Positions 9,042 through 20,085 of a stretch of DNA of 64,000 nucleotides are shown piece by piece. Under the pieces are notes generated by a model. The model was not told the origin of the DNA. It searched no databases and saw only the letters and a program-made list of their open reading frames with translations. The stretch is from Oscheius dolichura (taxonomy: Eukaryota > Nematoda > Chromadorea > Rhabditida > Rhabditidae), in NCBI GenBank assembly GCA_932521035.1, contig OW051494.1, positions 8,976,001-9,040,000 of the forward strand. The letters run 5' to 3'. The position numbers and the translations under genes were made by a program. Positions within the stretch are counted from its first letter, which is position 1. Each line of letters starts with the position of its first letter.

Positions 9042-12000
9042 TTATTCATATGTCTCTGACAGTTCCTTTAATGTCTCTCTTCCGTCAGTTTGGGTACTCG
9101 CAGTTACCCTAACCGTGGAGGATGGTAATCTGTCCAAAATTTCCTTAGTCCGTTTGTCCATCTCTCTGTTCTGTTTTTCCATTTGAAAAATGACTTCTTT
9201 CATAAGGTCTAAAGTGCGGTTAGTTTGGTCATATTCTTCTTGTTGTTTCTTTTTTAGTTGAGAGATTTCTCTCATCAGATCATCCATAGTTACTGGTGGA
9301 CTCTCCGTCGCCGTTGCTTGTTCTTCCTCATTTTTAGGTGGAGGACGAGTTGATGAACTATCTGTCGCCGTTGCTTGTTTTTCTCCATTTCCAAGTAAAA
9401 AATGATTATTTTGCGCTTCAAGCTCCATCTCATTACCATTGTTATTATTTCTATTCCTAGAATACATTCTAACACGGCGACGCATCCTTTCCCAACTGAA
9501 ACTTTCCCATTGATTGACGTCTGACAAAAGTTTAGCATTTTTTGTGGCAACTTTTCAATGCTGTTAGCAACATATGCAGCTAGTTTCAGCCAAAACGGGT
9601 GAGGAAAATGGACCGGAATCCTCAAAAATAAAAAAAATGCTAAGCTTTTGTCTCTCCCACTGTATAAGAAAACTTACCAGTTGCTTATTGTCAAAGAAAT
9701 ACAGTTCCACTTCGTGCATATCCACTTTATCAATGCCTTCAGATTTTTCCAAATGCCGCGATCGTAGATTTCCCAGAATATTTGCAGCTCAAGCATTAAC
9801 TCAGCCTAACAAAACAGCTGCAATCCTCGCATAATATCAAACCTGTCTGATATGTTGGCGATCTTTGGAATCTTTCAACATTTTATCAACGTCTTCGACT
9901 GCTACTCCTGTCAGCAGATTTAGGAAGAGAACTTGCACAATAATGAATATAAAAAAGACGTAGTAACGCAGAAACCTATGGTGGTTGCGTATGTAATCGA
10001 TTATGGATTGGATTTCATTCGACAGCCATTTCTTAATGGCTGTAGTACTGCTAGTGTTTGGTGTAGACATTGTCGTATAATCTGTTGTAAAAGTTGTCGT
10101 AGCATTTGAAGGATTGAAAGTTGTCGCAGTGGTAGTTGTATTACTGAACGAATTTCAATTAAAAAGGGAACATATTATAGCCATACTCTTGTTTAAATAA
10201 TTCATTAAAGTCAAGTTCGCCTGTTACCATTGCTAATGTTTTAAGTACAGTTGAATGCCCTTCTGCGAATTGATCCTAAAGTTTCTGAGTGAAAAACGAG
10301 CTCAATTTGAGGGAAAGGAAGGATGATTCGAAGTAGGGATGCCACGGGTCGGGTCGTAATTTTTGGGTCGACTCCGAGTCTCTTCTACTCAGAAAATAGA
10401 TTCGGAATTTATTTAACTTTCTATCCATTCTAGAGGTATGATGGAATATAACTCACCTTATCTTTAAATAACAAAAATAGGATGGTACTGAAGCAAATGA
10501 GAAACATAGCAAACATTCCAAGAATCCCTTTACATCGTTTTAGAATTGAGCCAAAGATCTCTATGTAAAGCCCAGTATCGCTAAAAACAATAATATCGCA
10601 TAGAAGCTAAAGTGATTTGATTGTCTGGCTCACTTGTATTCAATTAATTTTTCTACCATCTATATAATCAGTACTTACCATGGAAGAACCTTAATCTTCA
10701 TCATCAAGTTCGCCCATGAAAATAATAGACATAATATAATTAAGGGTTGTCCCCAGCCTTCATACGTTCTATTCTAGAATTATTCATTGGAAAAAAATGT
10801 TTCAGAAGTATTACCCATTCTACATAAATTATAAAGGATAATACTATAATCGCAAATGCATAAAAGCACGTCTTCACAATACCCTTGCAAAATTTCCGAA
10901 AACGAATGAGCTGAACGACTCGTATGGAGATCAGCAAGATGCTAATGCACAAGACACAAATATAACAAATATCTGGAATTAGGCAAAATTCTTCAGCTGT
11001 CAGGTCGGGTCGGACCAAAATGCAGTGAATTGTGTGCATGATATAGTCTGTTTCCAACGGCGGGGTTATGCGTTGCAGGACATTTTGCCCATTTTGTGAA
11101 CAAAATTGCTCGATTTTCAATGTGAAGTCAAAAATTCTCGGTATTTTGTTCACAAACTTGACAAAATGTCCTGCAACGCGCAAACCCACTGGTGGAAAGT
11201 ATTGAAATTATAAACGATAAGACATAAGAGTACGTCTCCACAATATCCTGTGTATTCCAAAATTTGCAACCTTGGACACAGAGCTCAACGAATTGTTTGG
11301 CTAACAGCAAGATGATAATCCACAAGAACCAAATATAAGGAATATCTGGAATTAGGCAAAATTCTTCAGCTGTCAGGTCGGGTCGGGTCGGACCAAAGTG
11401 CAGTGAATTGTGTGCATGATATAGTCTGTTTCCAACGGCGGGGTTATGCGTTGCAGGACATTTTGCCCATTTTGTGAACAAAATTGCCCGATTTTCAATG
11501 TGAAGTCAAAAATTCTCGGTATTTTGTTCACAAACTTGACAAAATGTCCTGCAACGCGCGAACCCACTGTTGGAATCGGACTATAGGTGTTTTTGGGTAG
11601 GAAATATCTTGAAGAGTATATATTCAGCTACTAACAATACCTCTTAATAGAAAAACAGGATTCGGAATGAATCCGACATCCTGACTTTGATCCGACTTCC
11701 GACCCGACCCGACTTTTTCGGTCGGATCGACCCGACCGAAAAATTGTTTTTTGACCCCACCCGACAGGCAAAATCACCTGTCGGGTGGGGTCGGGTCAGT
11801 GCGCAAACCTACCATAAATGCAGTATAGACTAAACAAAAACAAATGAATGCAGACACAAACTATATCTGAAAAATATAGTTGTGATAAAAACTTGTGAGA
11901 GATGTAAAAAGATCTCACCTAAATAATATGGCAACATATAACATTTGTTTATATTAAAGCTACAATCTATATAATCCTTCACGTTCTTATTCAATAGCAG

Positions 12001-15000
12001 GTTAGCGTCATTCTTTTCTTTTGAATACTTAACAATTTCTTCAAAAATACTCTTTTTTATTTCTATTCGTTTTTTTTCCTCTAAAGCATTTTTTTAGTTA
12101 TATTCAACTAGTCAGTCCTCACCAGCTGGCACATCTATGTGATCCTTAAATTTTTTAAATTTAGAAATGACATCGGGGAGGGCATCCGGGCATTTTTTAT
12201 ACAATTCTTCAAGAAATTTCTTGTCATTTTCATAAATTGTATTAATACAAGCTCGTGAGGCCGCGGATAGCAGCTTTGTAGCTAACTTTGGAGCTTGATC
12301 TTGCCTGCTTGCCGCTTTCTGAAGTTAGTGGAAATTTAGACCATAGCTAAGAGAGCTGACGAAAAGACGATACGTCGAAATTTCGATACGATATGACCAT
12401 GATACTGGATCAAACTTGTGGGAATTGTTTGCGGCCGGTGTTTTTTTATTTCATAGCGTTTTAAAGAAAGTGTCAGGGGCCTCCGGCTGTGGGCACTGGT
12501 CCTGTTGCGACTGCCCACTTTACCTTACCGTTGGAACGTGTTGGAAAATTTGACAAACATGTCATTTCTAGCCGTTTTATCCATTTTTGGAAACGCGCCA
12601 AAATGGGTACTCGCGATGACCCCAGTGCTCCAGGGCTGAGTTTCTCAGTTATTTAGCACCGGTGATAAAATAGCACCGGGGATAAATTTGTTCGGCGCTC
12701 GGGCAATTTCCAATACAAAGTTATCCCTGGTGCTATTTTATCACCGGTGCTAAATAACTGAGAAACTTACAAGGGAATGTTTTAACTTTAAGGTGGCTTT
12801 CCGAAGTAAAACCGGCACCATTCGATAGAGCGTAAAAAATTATCGTAGAAATCGTTTTCAATTTTTCCTCAATGATCCGCGTTACACGGCAGTGACGCCT
12901 AAAACATCGGGAAAATTTGACAAGACAGCTGTCGAAACGGTATTTAGAAAAGCGACTTCTAAAAATGTGAAGCCGTGGTCTAGCGGATAGTAGGCTTGAC
13001 TATAAACTTTTTGTATTTTTTGATGCACAAGTTTTCCATGATGGGCTAACTTTATTTTTCTAATTATTTGGAGCAGGTTGATCTTCTTTTCAATCGAATC
13101 TATTCGACACCCTACGGTTTTGATTAATACGGCCCTCCACAGTTTGTGAATGACCGATATGTCTACCTCTCTACATTTCAGGTTACAAGCTGATCTTGAC
13201 ATTTGATAAGGCTAGTAATACTATTATTCTACTCGACTAGGTTAACCCAGTTATGCTCGCGGGCAAGAGCCTAGGCTCGCGTTCTAGTCTCACCCCGCGC
13301 CTACGGCGGCCGGCGGCCGCCGACGCTGGGGTTGTAGGCGTGGGTCTAGGCTCCGCGTTAGAATATCCTCGTGCCGCTGGTTTTGGTCGAAATCCCCGGC
13401 TTTGACAAAACTAAAAGCGAAACCATTTTTGACCATTGGCTGACCAAACCCGGCCAGCTATAGAAAAAGGGCTTAACTTTGGTAAAGTGCTGTCGATTCG
13501 TCACTGTGACGCGCCAGAGCTTAACCAAGAATAAACCGCGAAAACGCCAAGAAGCGCCGTCGAATGACTCTACTCTCATCGCGCTAGCTCAAAAAACGTT
13601 ATTGCCATTTTCGAAATTTAAAAGCTCGCTTCCTCCTCACTGCCTCACTTTCAAAAAATTCTAAAAGTGCAGTTTGAGAGAGCAAAAATTATCGGTTTGA
13701 ATGAGCCTACTCTCAAAACAGGAGCTCAAAATTTGTTGAGGAAACATATCCCATTTTTTATAGCCAAGTGACTAGAAGTGCCCAGTTTTTTTGTGAGGGG
13801 CGCCTTGGCCGGCCGGCGGCCGGCCGACGCCCCCGATTCGTGTTGGCGGAGGCTCCGCGCTGGGGTCTACTCCGTTCCATTGGTTTGGTCGAGATCCCCG
13901 GCTTTGCCAAATCCCAGACCATTTTAACCATAGGCTGACCAAACCCGGCTGGCTATGGAAAAAGGGCTTAACTTTGGTAAAGTGCTGTCGATTCGTCACT
14001 GTTACGCGCCAGAGCTTAGCAAAAAATAAACCGCCAATACGCCGAGAAGCGCCATCGAATGAGCCTACTCCCATCGCGCTAGCTCAAAAAACGTTATTGC
14101 TTTTTTTGAAATTTAAAAGCTCGCTTCCTCCTCACTCCCTCACTTTCAAAAAAATCTAAAAGTGCAGTTCGACGCAGAAAAAATTATCGGTTCGAATGAG
14201 CCTACTCTCGACTCCCGAGCTCAAAAAAAGTTGTGGGTTACAAATCGCCTTTTATTATAGCCAAGTGACTAGATTTGCCCAGTTATTTTCTGTGGAGGGG
14301 CGCCTTGGCCGGCCGGCGGCCGGCCGACGCCCCCGTTTTGTGTTGGCGGAGGCTCCGCGTTAAAGTCTCCCCCGTTCCGTTGGATTCGGTCGAAATCCCC
14401 GGCTTTGACAAAAGAAAAGGCTTGGCCACACACTGACCGCCGCCTGACCGAACCCGGCTGGCTATAGAAAAAGGTTAGGTTGACCCAGTTATGCTCGCGG
14501 GCAAGAGCCTAGGCTCGCGTTCCAGTCTCACCCCGCGCCTACGGCGGCCGGCGGCCGCCGACGCGGGGGTTGTAGGCGTGGGTCTAGGCTCCGCGTTAGA
14601 GTCTCCCCCGTTCCGTTGAATTCGGTCGAGATCCCCGGCTTTGACCAATCCCAGACCATTCTGACCGCCGGCTGACCAAACCCGGCTGGCTATGGAAAAA
14701 GGGCTTAACTTTGGTAAAGTGCTGTCGATTCGTCACAGTTACGCGCCAGAGCTTAGCAAAAAATAAACCGCCAATCCGCCGAGAAACGCCGTCGAATGAG
14801 CCTACTCTCGTCGCGCTAGCTCAAAAAAAAGAGCGGAATAAAATGAAATTTAAAAGCTCGCTTCCTCCTCACTACCTCATTTTCAAAAAATTCTGAAAGT
14901 GCAGTCGTACGCAGAAAAAATTATCGGTTCGAATGAGCCTACTCTCAATTTCTCAACTCAAAAAAAAGTTCGGTTACATAACGCATATTATTATAGAAAA

Positions 15001-18000
15001 GTGACTAGATATGCCCAGTTTTTATGGAAGACGTCCTTATGGAAGGGGCGCCTTGGCCGGCCGCCGGCCGGCCGACGCCCCCGACTCGTGTTGGCGGAGG
15101 CTCCGCGTTAGAGTCTCCCCCGTTCCATTGGTTTGGTCGAAATCTCCGGCTTTGACAAAAGAAAAGGCTTGGCCATTATGACCACCGGCTGACCGAACCC
15201 GGCTGGCTATAGAAAAAGGTTAGGTTGACCCAGTTATGCTCGCGGGCAAGAGCCTAGGCTCGCGTTCCAGTCTCACCCCGCGCCTACGGCGGCCGGCGGC
15301 CGCCGACGCGGGGGTTGCAGGCGTGGGTCTAGGCTCCGCGTTAGAATCTCCCCCGCTCTGTTGGTTTTGGTCGAGATCCCCGGCTTTGACAAATCCCAGA
15401 CCATTTTAACCATAGGCTGACCGATTGAGGCCGCTTATAGGAAAGGGCTTAACTTTGGTAAAGTGCTGTCGATTCGTCACTGTTACGCGCCAGAGCTTAG
15501 CAAAAAATAAACCGCCAATATGCCGAGAAGCGCCATCGAATGAGCCTACTCTCATCGTGCTAGCTCAAAAAAACGTGTGTCAATTTTGGAAATTTAAAAG
15601 CTCGCTTCCTCCTCACTACCTCACTTTCAAAAAATTCGGAAAGCGCAGTCGTGCACAGCAAAAATTATCGGTTCGAATGAGCCTACTCTCAATTCTTCAG
15701 CTCAAAAAAAAGTTCGGTTACATAACGCATATTATTATAGCCAAGTGAAAAATAAAGTTAGCCCATCATGGAGTCGAACTTGTGCATCAAAAAATACAAA
15801 AAGTTTATAGTCAAGCCTACTATCCGCTAGACCACGGCTTCACATTTTTAGAAGTCGCTTTTCTAAATACCGTTTCGACAGCTGTCTTGTCAAATTTTCC
15901 CGATGTTTTAGGCGTCACTGCCGCGTAACGCGGATCATTGAGGAAAAATTGAAAACGATTTCTACGATAATTTTTTACGCTCTATCGAATGGTGCCGGTT
16001 TTACTTCGGAAAGCCACCTTAAAGTTAAAACATTCGCTTGTTAGCCCAGGCGGAAAACCCTAACGGTTCCTTTAAATATACCGTGTCACGCGCTCCGAGC
16101 GTGGAACAAATTTTATTTTTTTTACATAATATTGGGATATGTATCCAAGGAATAATCAACAAGAAAAATAAAAGGAATCAGGTCAAAATTGCTGAAAAAA
16201 ACTCGAAAACTGAGCTACGCAGCCAAATTCAAACGCGAATTTGCGCGGGTCGTGGGCGCACTTGGGCGCACAAATTTCTCGCCTGCACTGTCCTTTTAAA
16301 GGAAGCCTCGACGTAAAAAATGTGAAAGGCACTTATCGTATCGTATGGAAGCGAAAACGGTACTGTCGTATTACTCTGTTAGCTATAGTCACCTTTAGCT
16401 GTTCAGCTGTAATACATTTGGCGAATTCTTTTCCTTTTTCAATTAAAATTTCAATACAACTATAGTCGCCATTACAGTCATCAATTGCTTGATTTAAAAC
16501 TTGGTCAATATTCTCTTCTTTTAGGAGACTGTCACAGCCCAAGGACAGTAGATATTCAAGGATGGGTAGGTTTACTGAAATGAAAAATGAGATTGAAACT
16601 GGGATTGCACCCATAAGAAGACCCCCTCTTTTGAAAAAACTGCCTAGGCTTTCCTTGGGACCGCATTTTCTTCTTTTTTTTCCGGCTAGAGAGCCTTTTT
16701 TATGTATACTGACCGCACTTACCATTGTTTTTTTCCAATTTGAATAGATGCATGTCTTTGAGTAAAGGATCCGTCCATCCATTTTCAGAAAAGGACTTAA
16801 TCAACGTGTCATCACATTTGTTCAGCCATTTTAACACGTGTAGATGGTTCTTCTTAACGGCCACGTGGGCCGGGCTATGGAAATTGTTATCCAAAACACG
16901 TAACGATGCTCCTTTATCGTATAAAGCCTAAGAATAGATACGGTTTCTATTAGTCAGCTCATTTTTTCACCTTACAAATGGCCAAATCGCCTTGTCGACA
17001 AGCCCAGTGAATTAACTTTTCATTTTTCCAGATTCCCCCTTCGCTGGAAACCGTCTCATTTATAAGATTGTCCAGATTCGAATACTCTTTTTTGTATCCT
17101 TCCAAATCTTGTAAATGTTGCTGAAAGCATGGCTGTTGTTATCGGCACCTGTTGCCTACCTCCAATTTCACAATCTCTTTGTTTTTTACGGCCTCTTGAA
17201 GTCTATTGGCCAACTCCACTCTTTCTGTATAATCCAGTTCTTTTCTGGGATCAGAAATCTTAAAATAATCAGCTTGTTTAACGAGGAAAATTTGACCAGA
17301 TACCGTCCGATGGCTGTCGGGATCCCGTAAATATTCGGCTACTTTTGTATATTTTCCATTCTCGGCCAATTCTTTCATCACATCCTTCTTCCAGTTCGCC
17401 TTCTTCCAGTACTGAAACAGTGTTTCTTCAATTAGAGCGACTCTGTTGTGTTCAACAATTCTTCGATAGAAATTCGCGTCGAATAATGTCTTCGCCGGCT
17501 CTCCTTCCATAAAATTTTCATCAATATTCGGTGGATCTCCAAATACTATAATTTTCCTTGGTTAATTTGAAATATTCAATAACCTACTCCTTTTTAGAGC
17601 CACGTTTAAACAGTTGACATGTCCAATACAACAAATCATTTCAAATGTGCGGCGAAAAAAGCTGTTACCTGTATTACAGTAATACAAGAGGATGTTAAGG
17701 TGACGAACATCACTGAAAGAAGAATTTGACACCAGATGGTGTGACTCACTCCTTCGTTATGCAGGAAAAAGTGAACGACTCATACAGTTCAATTATCTGC
17801 TCGACTACCCTTTCGTCGTCTGAGCTTTCGCCGTCTGAGCTTTCGGCAACTGGAAAAAATGCATAAAGCAAAAAATTGTGGGGGATTGGGGGCAGGATTG
17901 CACGAGATTCTCGCTTTTGTTCACACCGCGTGCGACGAAATTCCAGCTGGTCCTTTTTTGAGACAAATTTCGACTCGGAATGTTGCTGCGCCGGATTTCT

Positions 18001-18230
18001 ACCTTTCCAAATGAAAATAAAAACTGACCAGTTCCAATGTTTACCAGATTTTCCCTAAAATCTGTTTCTTTGTCAACAACGGCCAGTAACAGCTTTCTCA
18101 ACAGTTCGCTATGTGATCCGCCAATTGAGTCATTCAACTTTCGTATCTTTTCCTTCTTTTCTTCCGATAAATCAGCATCATTCAGCTTTGTCATGATTAT
18201 TTCTTTTAATTCAACATTGCTGGTTGTCAT
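9042..18230 (-). CDS. TRPA-type cation channel, 17 exons
   Basis: The family call rests on the pore exon (10275-10187: KTLAMVTGELDF, the TRPA selectivity-filter pattern), S6 (LNLLTGVAVEDV, compare NLLIGLAVGDI) and S4-S5 (SWANLMMKIKVLP, then GLYIEIFGSILK). Exons: 18230-18029, 17849-17750, 17661-17588, 17545-17160, 17120-16971, 16927-16723, 16574-16393, 12318-12123, 12062-11919, 11866-11813 (S1), 10972-10815 (S2-S3), 10773-10679 (S4), 10580-10457 (S5), 10275-10187 (pore), 10143-9843 (S6), 9805-9678, 9520-9042. Phases match at every junction through S6. N-terminal exons carry degenerate ankyrin helices (LIHWACRQGDLAICK; SPAHVAVKKNHLHVLKWL). A Thr-rich insert (~40 aa) lies between pore and S6. 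The C-terminus is a charged coiled coil. Exon 16 to 17 does not match in phase: another splice choice or a frameshift. The frame may extend upstream of 18230 to an acceptor at 18257. Ten or more introns are under 100 bp; intron 7 is ~4.07 kb. Confidence 0.85.
10972..11575 (-). repeat. Tandem duplication of MITE + spacer + S2-S3 exon in the TRPA-like gene
   Basis: Two ~375-bp units. Each contains a foldback (GTTGCAGGACATTTTG… arms; 11448-11575 and 11070-11190), a spacer with CTGACAGCTGAAGAATTTTG, and an exon beginning after CTAATTCCAG. Exon A (10972-10815) and exon B (11345 to ~11190) encode homologous S2-S3 segments, e.g. ILLISIRVVQLI versus ILLLAKQFVELC. Exon A has a good GTAATA donor whose phase matches the S4 exon. 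The 3' end of exon B runs into the next foldback, so its only nearby GT leaves a different phase. Confidence 0.8.
11680..11805. repeat. GGGTCGGGTC-rich hairpin
   Basis: An inverted repeat (CCCCACCCGACAGG … CCTGTCGGGTGGGG) beside runs of GACCCGACCGAAAAA inside the intron after the S1 exon. Short relatives occur at 10340-10380 and inside both exon-duplication units. Confidence 0.6.
12639..12768. repeat. Near-perfect 130-bp foldback MITE
   Basis: The left arm AGTTTCTCAGTTATTTAGCACC continues GGTGATAAAATAGCACC and is repeated inverted at the right end (GGTGCTATTTTATCACC, then CTAAATAACTGAGAAACTT). The arms are about 50 bp. It abuts the large element starting at 12775. Confidence 0.88.
12968..13052 (+). 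repeat. tRNA-like segment inside left TIR
   Basis: AGCCGTGGTCTAGCGGATAG resembles a tRNA 5' half with an A box. About 60 nt further on, the partner copy in the right TIR keeps GTTCGACTCC, a B box; this copy has lost it (GTTTTCC). No convincing acceptor or T stem, so it is tRNA-derived rather than a gene. Confidence 0.5.
15757..15842 (-). repeat. tRNA-like segment inside right TIR
   Basis: Inverted partner of 12968-13052 with an intact B-box-like GTTCGACTCC and an A-box-like TAGCGGATAGTAGG. Spacing suits internal RNA polymerase III promotion. Confidence 0.5.
16058..16315. repeat. Diverged MITE with CGTGTCACGCGCTCC tip, copy in TRPA-like intron 7
   Basis: The left tip TTCCTTTAAATATACCGTGTC ACGCGCTCC is related to the 6167 element, and the right tip is CTGTCCTTTTAAAGGAA. 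The internal segment (AAGAAAAATAAAAGGAATCA … GAGCTACGCAGC) recurs at 19930-20080, upstream of the kinase-like gene. Confidence 0.6.
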
Positions 18231-18261
18231 TTTCTCAATAAAACCGGGAGATGGGATGTCT

Positions 18262-19785
18262 AAAAATTACAATACAATAAAAATGAGTGAAAACTATAGT
18301 TCAAAAAAATTGATCTAGTCCGTTTCTGTACTATTTTGATAGCTTACGGATGAGGTCAAGATATAGAAGAAGAAAGCAATCAAAATAAAAAGAATGCAGA
18401 TCTATAGTCCGTTTTCATCGGAAAAAACCTGCTGCGAGACTCAATGTTGCGCGGGCTTGATCAAAAATGGCACAATTTTCAACCATATTCGTTGGATAAA
18501 AATCATGAACAAAATTCAAAATAATTGAAAATGCGCTTAGCTGTATTTCCTGTTGGAAATGGACTGTAAACATCTCGAGAATAACAAAATTACGGTATTT
18601 CTATCTTTTGAAAAGAAAACAATAATGAATAAGTCAAAAAACAGAATTGGATGGAGAGTTGACTGGGCTGTTGAAGTTGGCAAATGGAGTGGTATTTAAA
18701 ATTATCTGTAGAAACAGCAAGATAACTGGAGACAGAGAAAGGGGGACTGTGATGGTTCACTCGATGAGAAAAGTAGCCCACACTTGCGACGGCGATCGTC
18801 AATTTCTCACCAACGTTTTTTTCTTCTTTACTGGTTCATTTTTGACTAGAAGACAACAAAATTGCGATGAAAAATGAAGATAAAGAGCCTGATAAGAAAG
18901 GTGAGATCGATTGTTATCATCTCCTCCCCTCGAGACCTTGCAAACAAGGAGATCATAAAAACCAAAACAATAAAGGTGAGGAGATCTTTTATTTTTGAAA
19001 GGGGACTGTTCCTCAGATTTGGCGGGCTATTTACAGCAGCGCGTCACTCCCATTTTTCTATTTGTTTTTGGCACGAATAATACTGTATCTTGGTATGAAA
19101 ATGATCAGCATTTTGCAATTAGTAAAATTCTGGAAAAATTAGAAAAAAATGGATGGTCGAGCTTCAAAAAAATGATTTTTCAATTTCAAGCAATTTTAGC
19201 GGGCTTTTTTGTTCGACTGATAGTAAACGCGCTCTGAGTCTAATCTACAGTAGATTATTCAAGAGAGTTGTGGCACAATCCCTTTAAAAAACGATAAAGA
19301 ATAGGCCTACGACCCACGAAGCATCGCGTCCCTCCATTATTTTTTCTATTACACTTTCTGTCACCCTCTCTAGGTGCCGTTGTTCCTAGCTGAATCTCTG
19401 TGGGCCTGTTGTTTTGACCATTCGTTTTTTTGTCTTTTTTTGTCTTAAAACAAGCAATTTTTTGCAGCAGGAGAGCGTTTTTTATCTCTCGTTTTCCACA
19501 CATTTCTCCGCGTATCGTCATTTCACCCCCGACTCGTGGCAGTCTGCTTATCGCCTTATTTGCCCACGGCCTACGCTCTCTTTCCTTTTTTTTCTACTTT
19601 TATTTTTTCTACAGGGATCGTCGCAATGACTCAAGGTCTTGTTTCATTTTATAACTCACATATTATTAATATTCAGATATTTTTATTTATGCTCAATGCC
19701 ATTTAAAAAAGAAGCTGAGCGTGTACGGACGTTGTGAAATGGTTACGAAAGAGAATATTAAACCGTCATTAAACGGGTCCGTTTA
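18262..19785. other. Intergenic stretch between TRPA-like gene and pseudokinase
   Basis: It holds the MITE at 18413-18568 and a degenerate element near 18990-19285 (GGGACTGTTCC … GCACAATCCCTTTAAAA). I see no exon I can support; open stretches there have biased, non-protein-like composition. Confidence 0.5.
18413..18568. repeat. Foldback MITE with TATAGTCCGTTTCC termini, copy 2
   Basis: The arms TATAGTCCGTTTTCATCGGA and TGTTGGAAATGGACTGTA are inverted. Internal words match 8498-8673 read on the other strand. Confidence 0.7.
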
Positions 19786-19789
19786 TTTT

Positions 19790-20085
19790 CCTTAAAGGAA
19801 CAGTTAGGCCGAGGTACCATACGCATTACGTACGCATCCTGGCGGATCAACTCGCCTTTTTTGTTTGGTACTCAGTCAACCAAAATTGGCGCATTTTCGC
19901 ATATTTTTGACTATAAATCATCGAAAAATCCATTCGAAAAATAATCAGCAGGAAAAATAAAACGAATCATGGTAAAATTGCTGAAAAAATAGTTAAAAAC
20001 CAAGCTACGCAGATAAATTCAAAGGGGCGTTTGGGCGGGACACGGGGGGTGCACAATTTCCTGCGGCCTGCACTATCTCATTTGA
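19790..20085. repeat. Diverged MITE-like element abutting the pseudokinase gene
   Basis: It begins CCTTAAAGGAACAGTTAGGC and shares ~130 bp (AAAAATAAAACGAATCATGG … CAAGCTACGCAG … CCTGCACTATCTC) with 16140-16310. It may supply sequence just before the first kinase-like exon. Confidence 0.55.

Larger units (their letters stand above)
12775..16035. mobile_element. 3.26-kb inverted-repeat (foldback) element in TRPA-like intron 7
   Basis: The terminal inverted repeats are ~286 bp (12775-13060 and 15747-16035), almost identical. The interior is built from repeated ~500-bp units. One module is AT-rich (CTTAACTTTGGTAAAGTGCT … GAATGAGCCTACTCTC), seen four times, beginning near 13470, 13965, 14700 and 15450. 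The other is a GC-rich palindromic module (GGCCGGCCGGCGGCCGGCC or GGCGGCCGGCGGCCGCCG), seen six times, near 13300, 13815, 14300, 14545, 15055 and 15290. No transposase frame is present, so it is non-autonomous. Each TIR contains pol III-like A and B boxes. Confidence 0.85.

Noticed and set aside
11128-11567. Frames such as GHFVKFVNKIPRIFDF repeated twice
   Set aside because: Translation of the foldback arms in the duplicated intron, not exon.
12968-13052. Functional tRNA gene in the foldback arm
   Set aside because: Acceptor and T stems do not pair and the B box is damaged in one copy.
13358-15748. Several 60-110-residue open stretches inside the large foldback (repeated KCCRFVTVTRQSL)
   Set aside because: They arise from the repeated module, overlap on both strands, start at random and carry no transposase motif.
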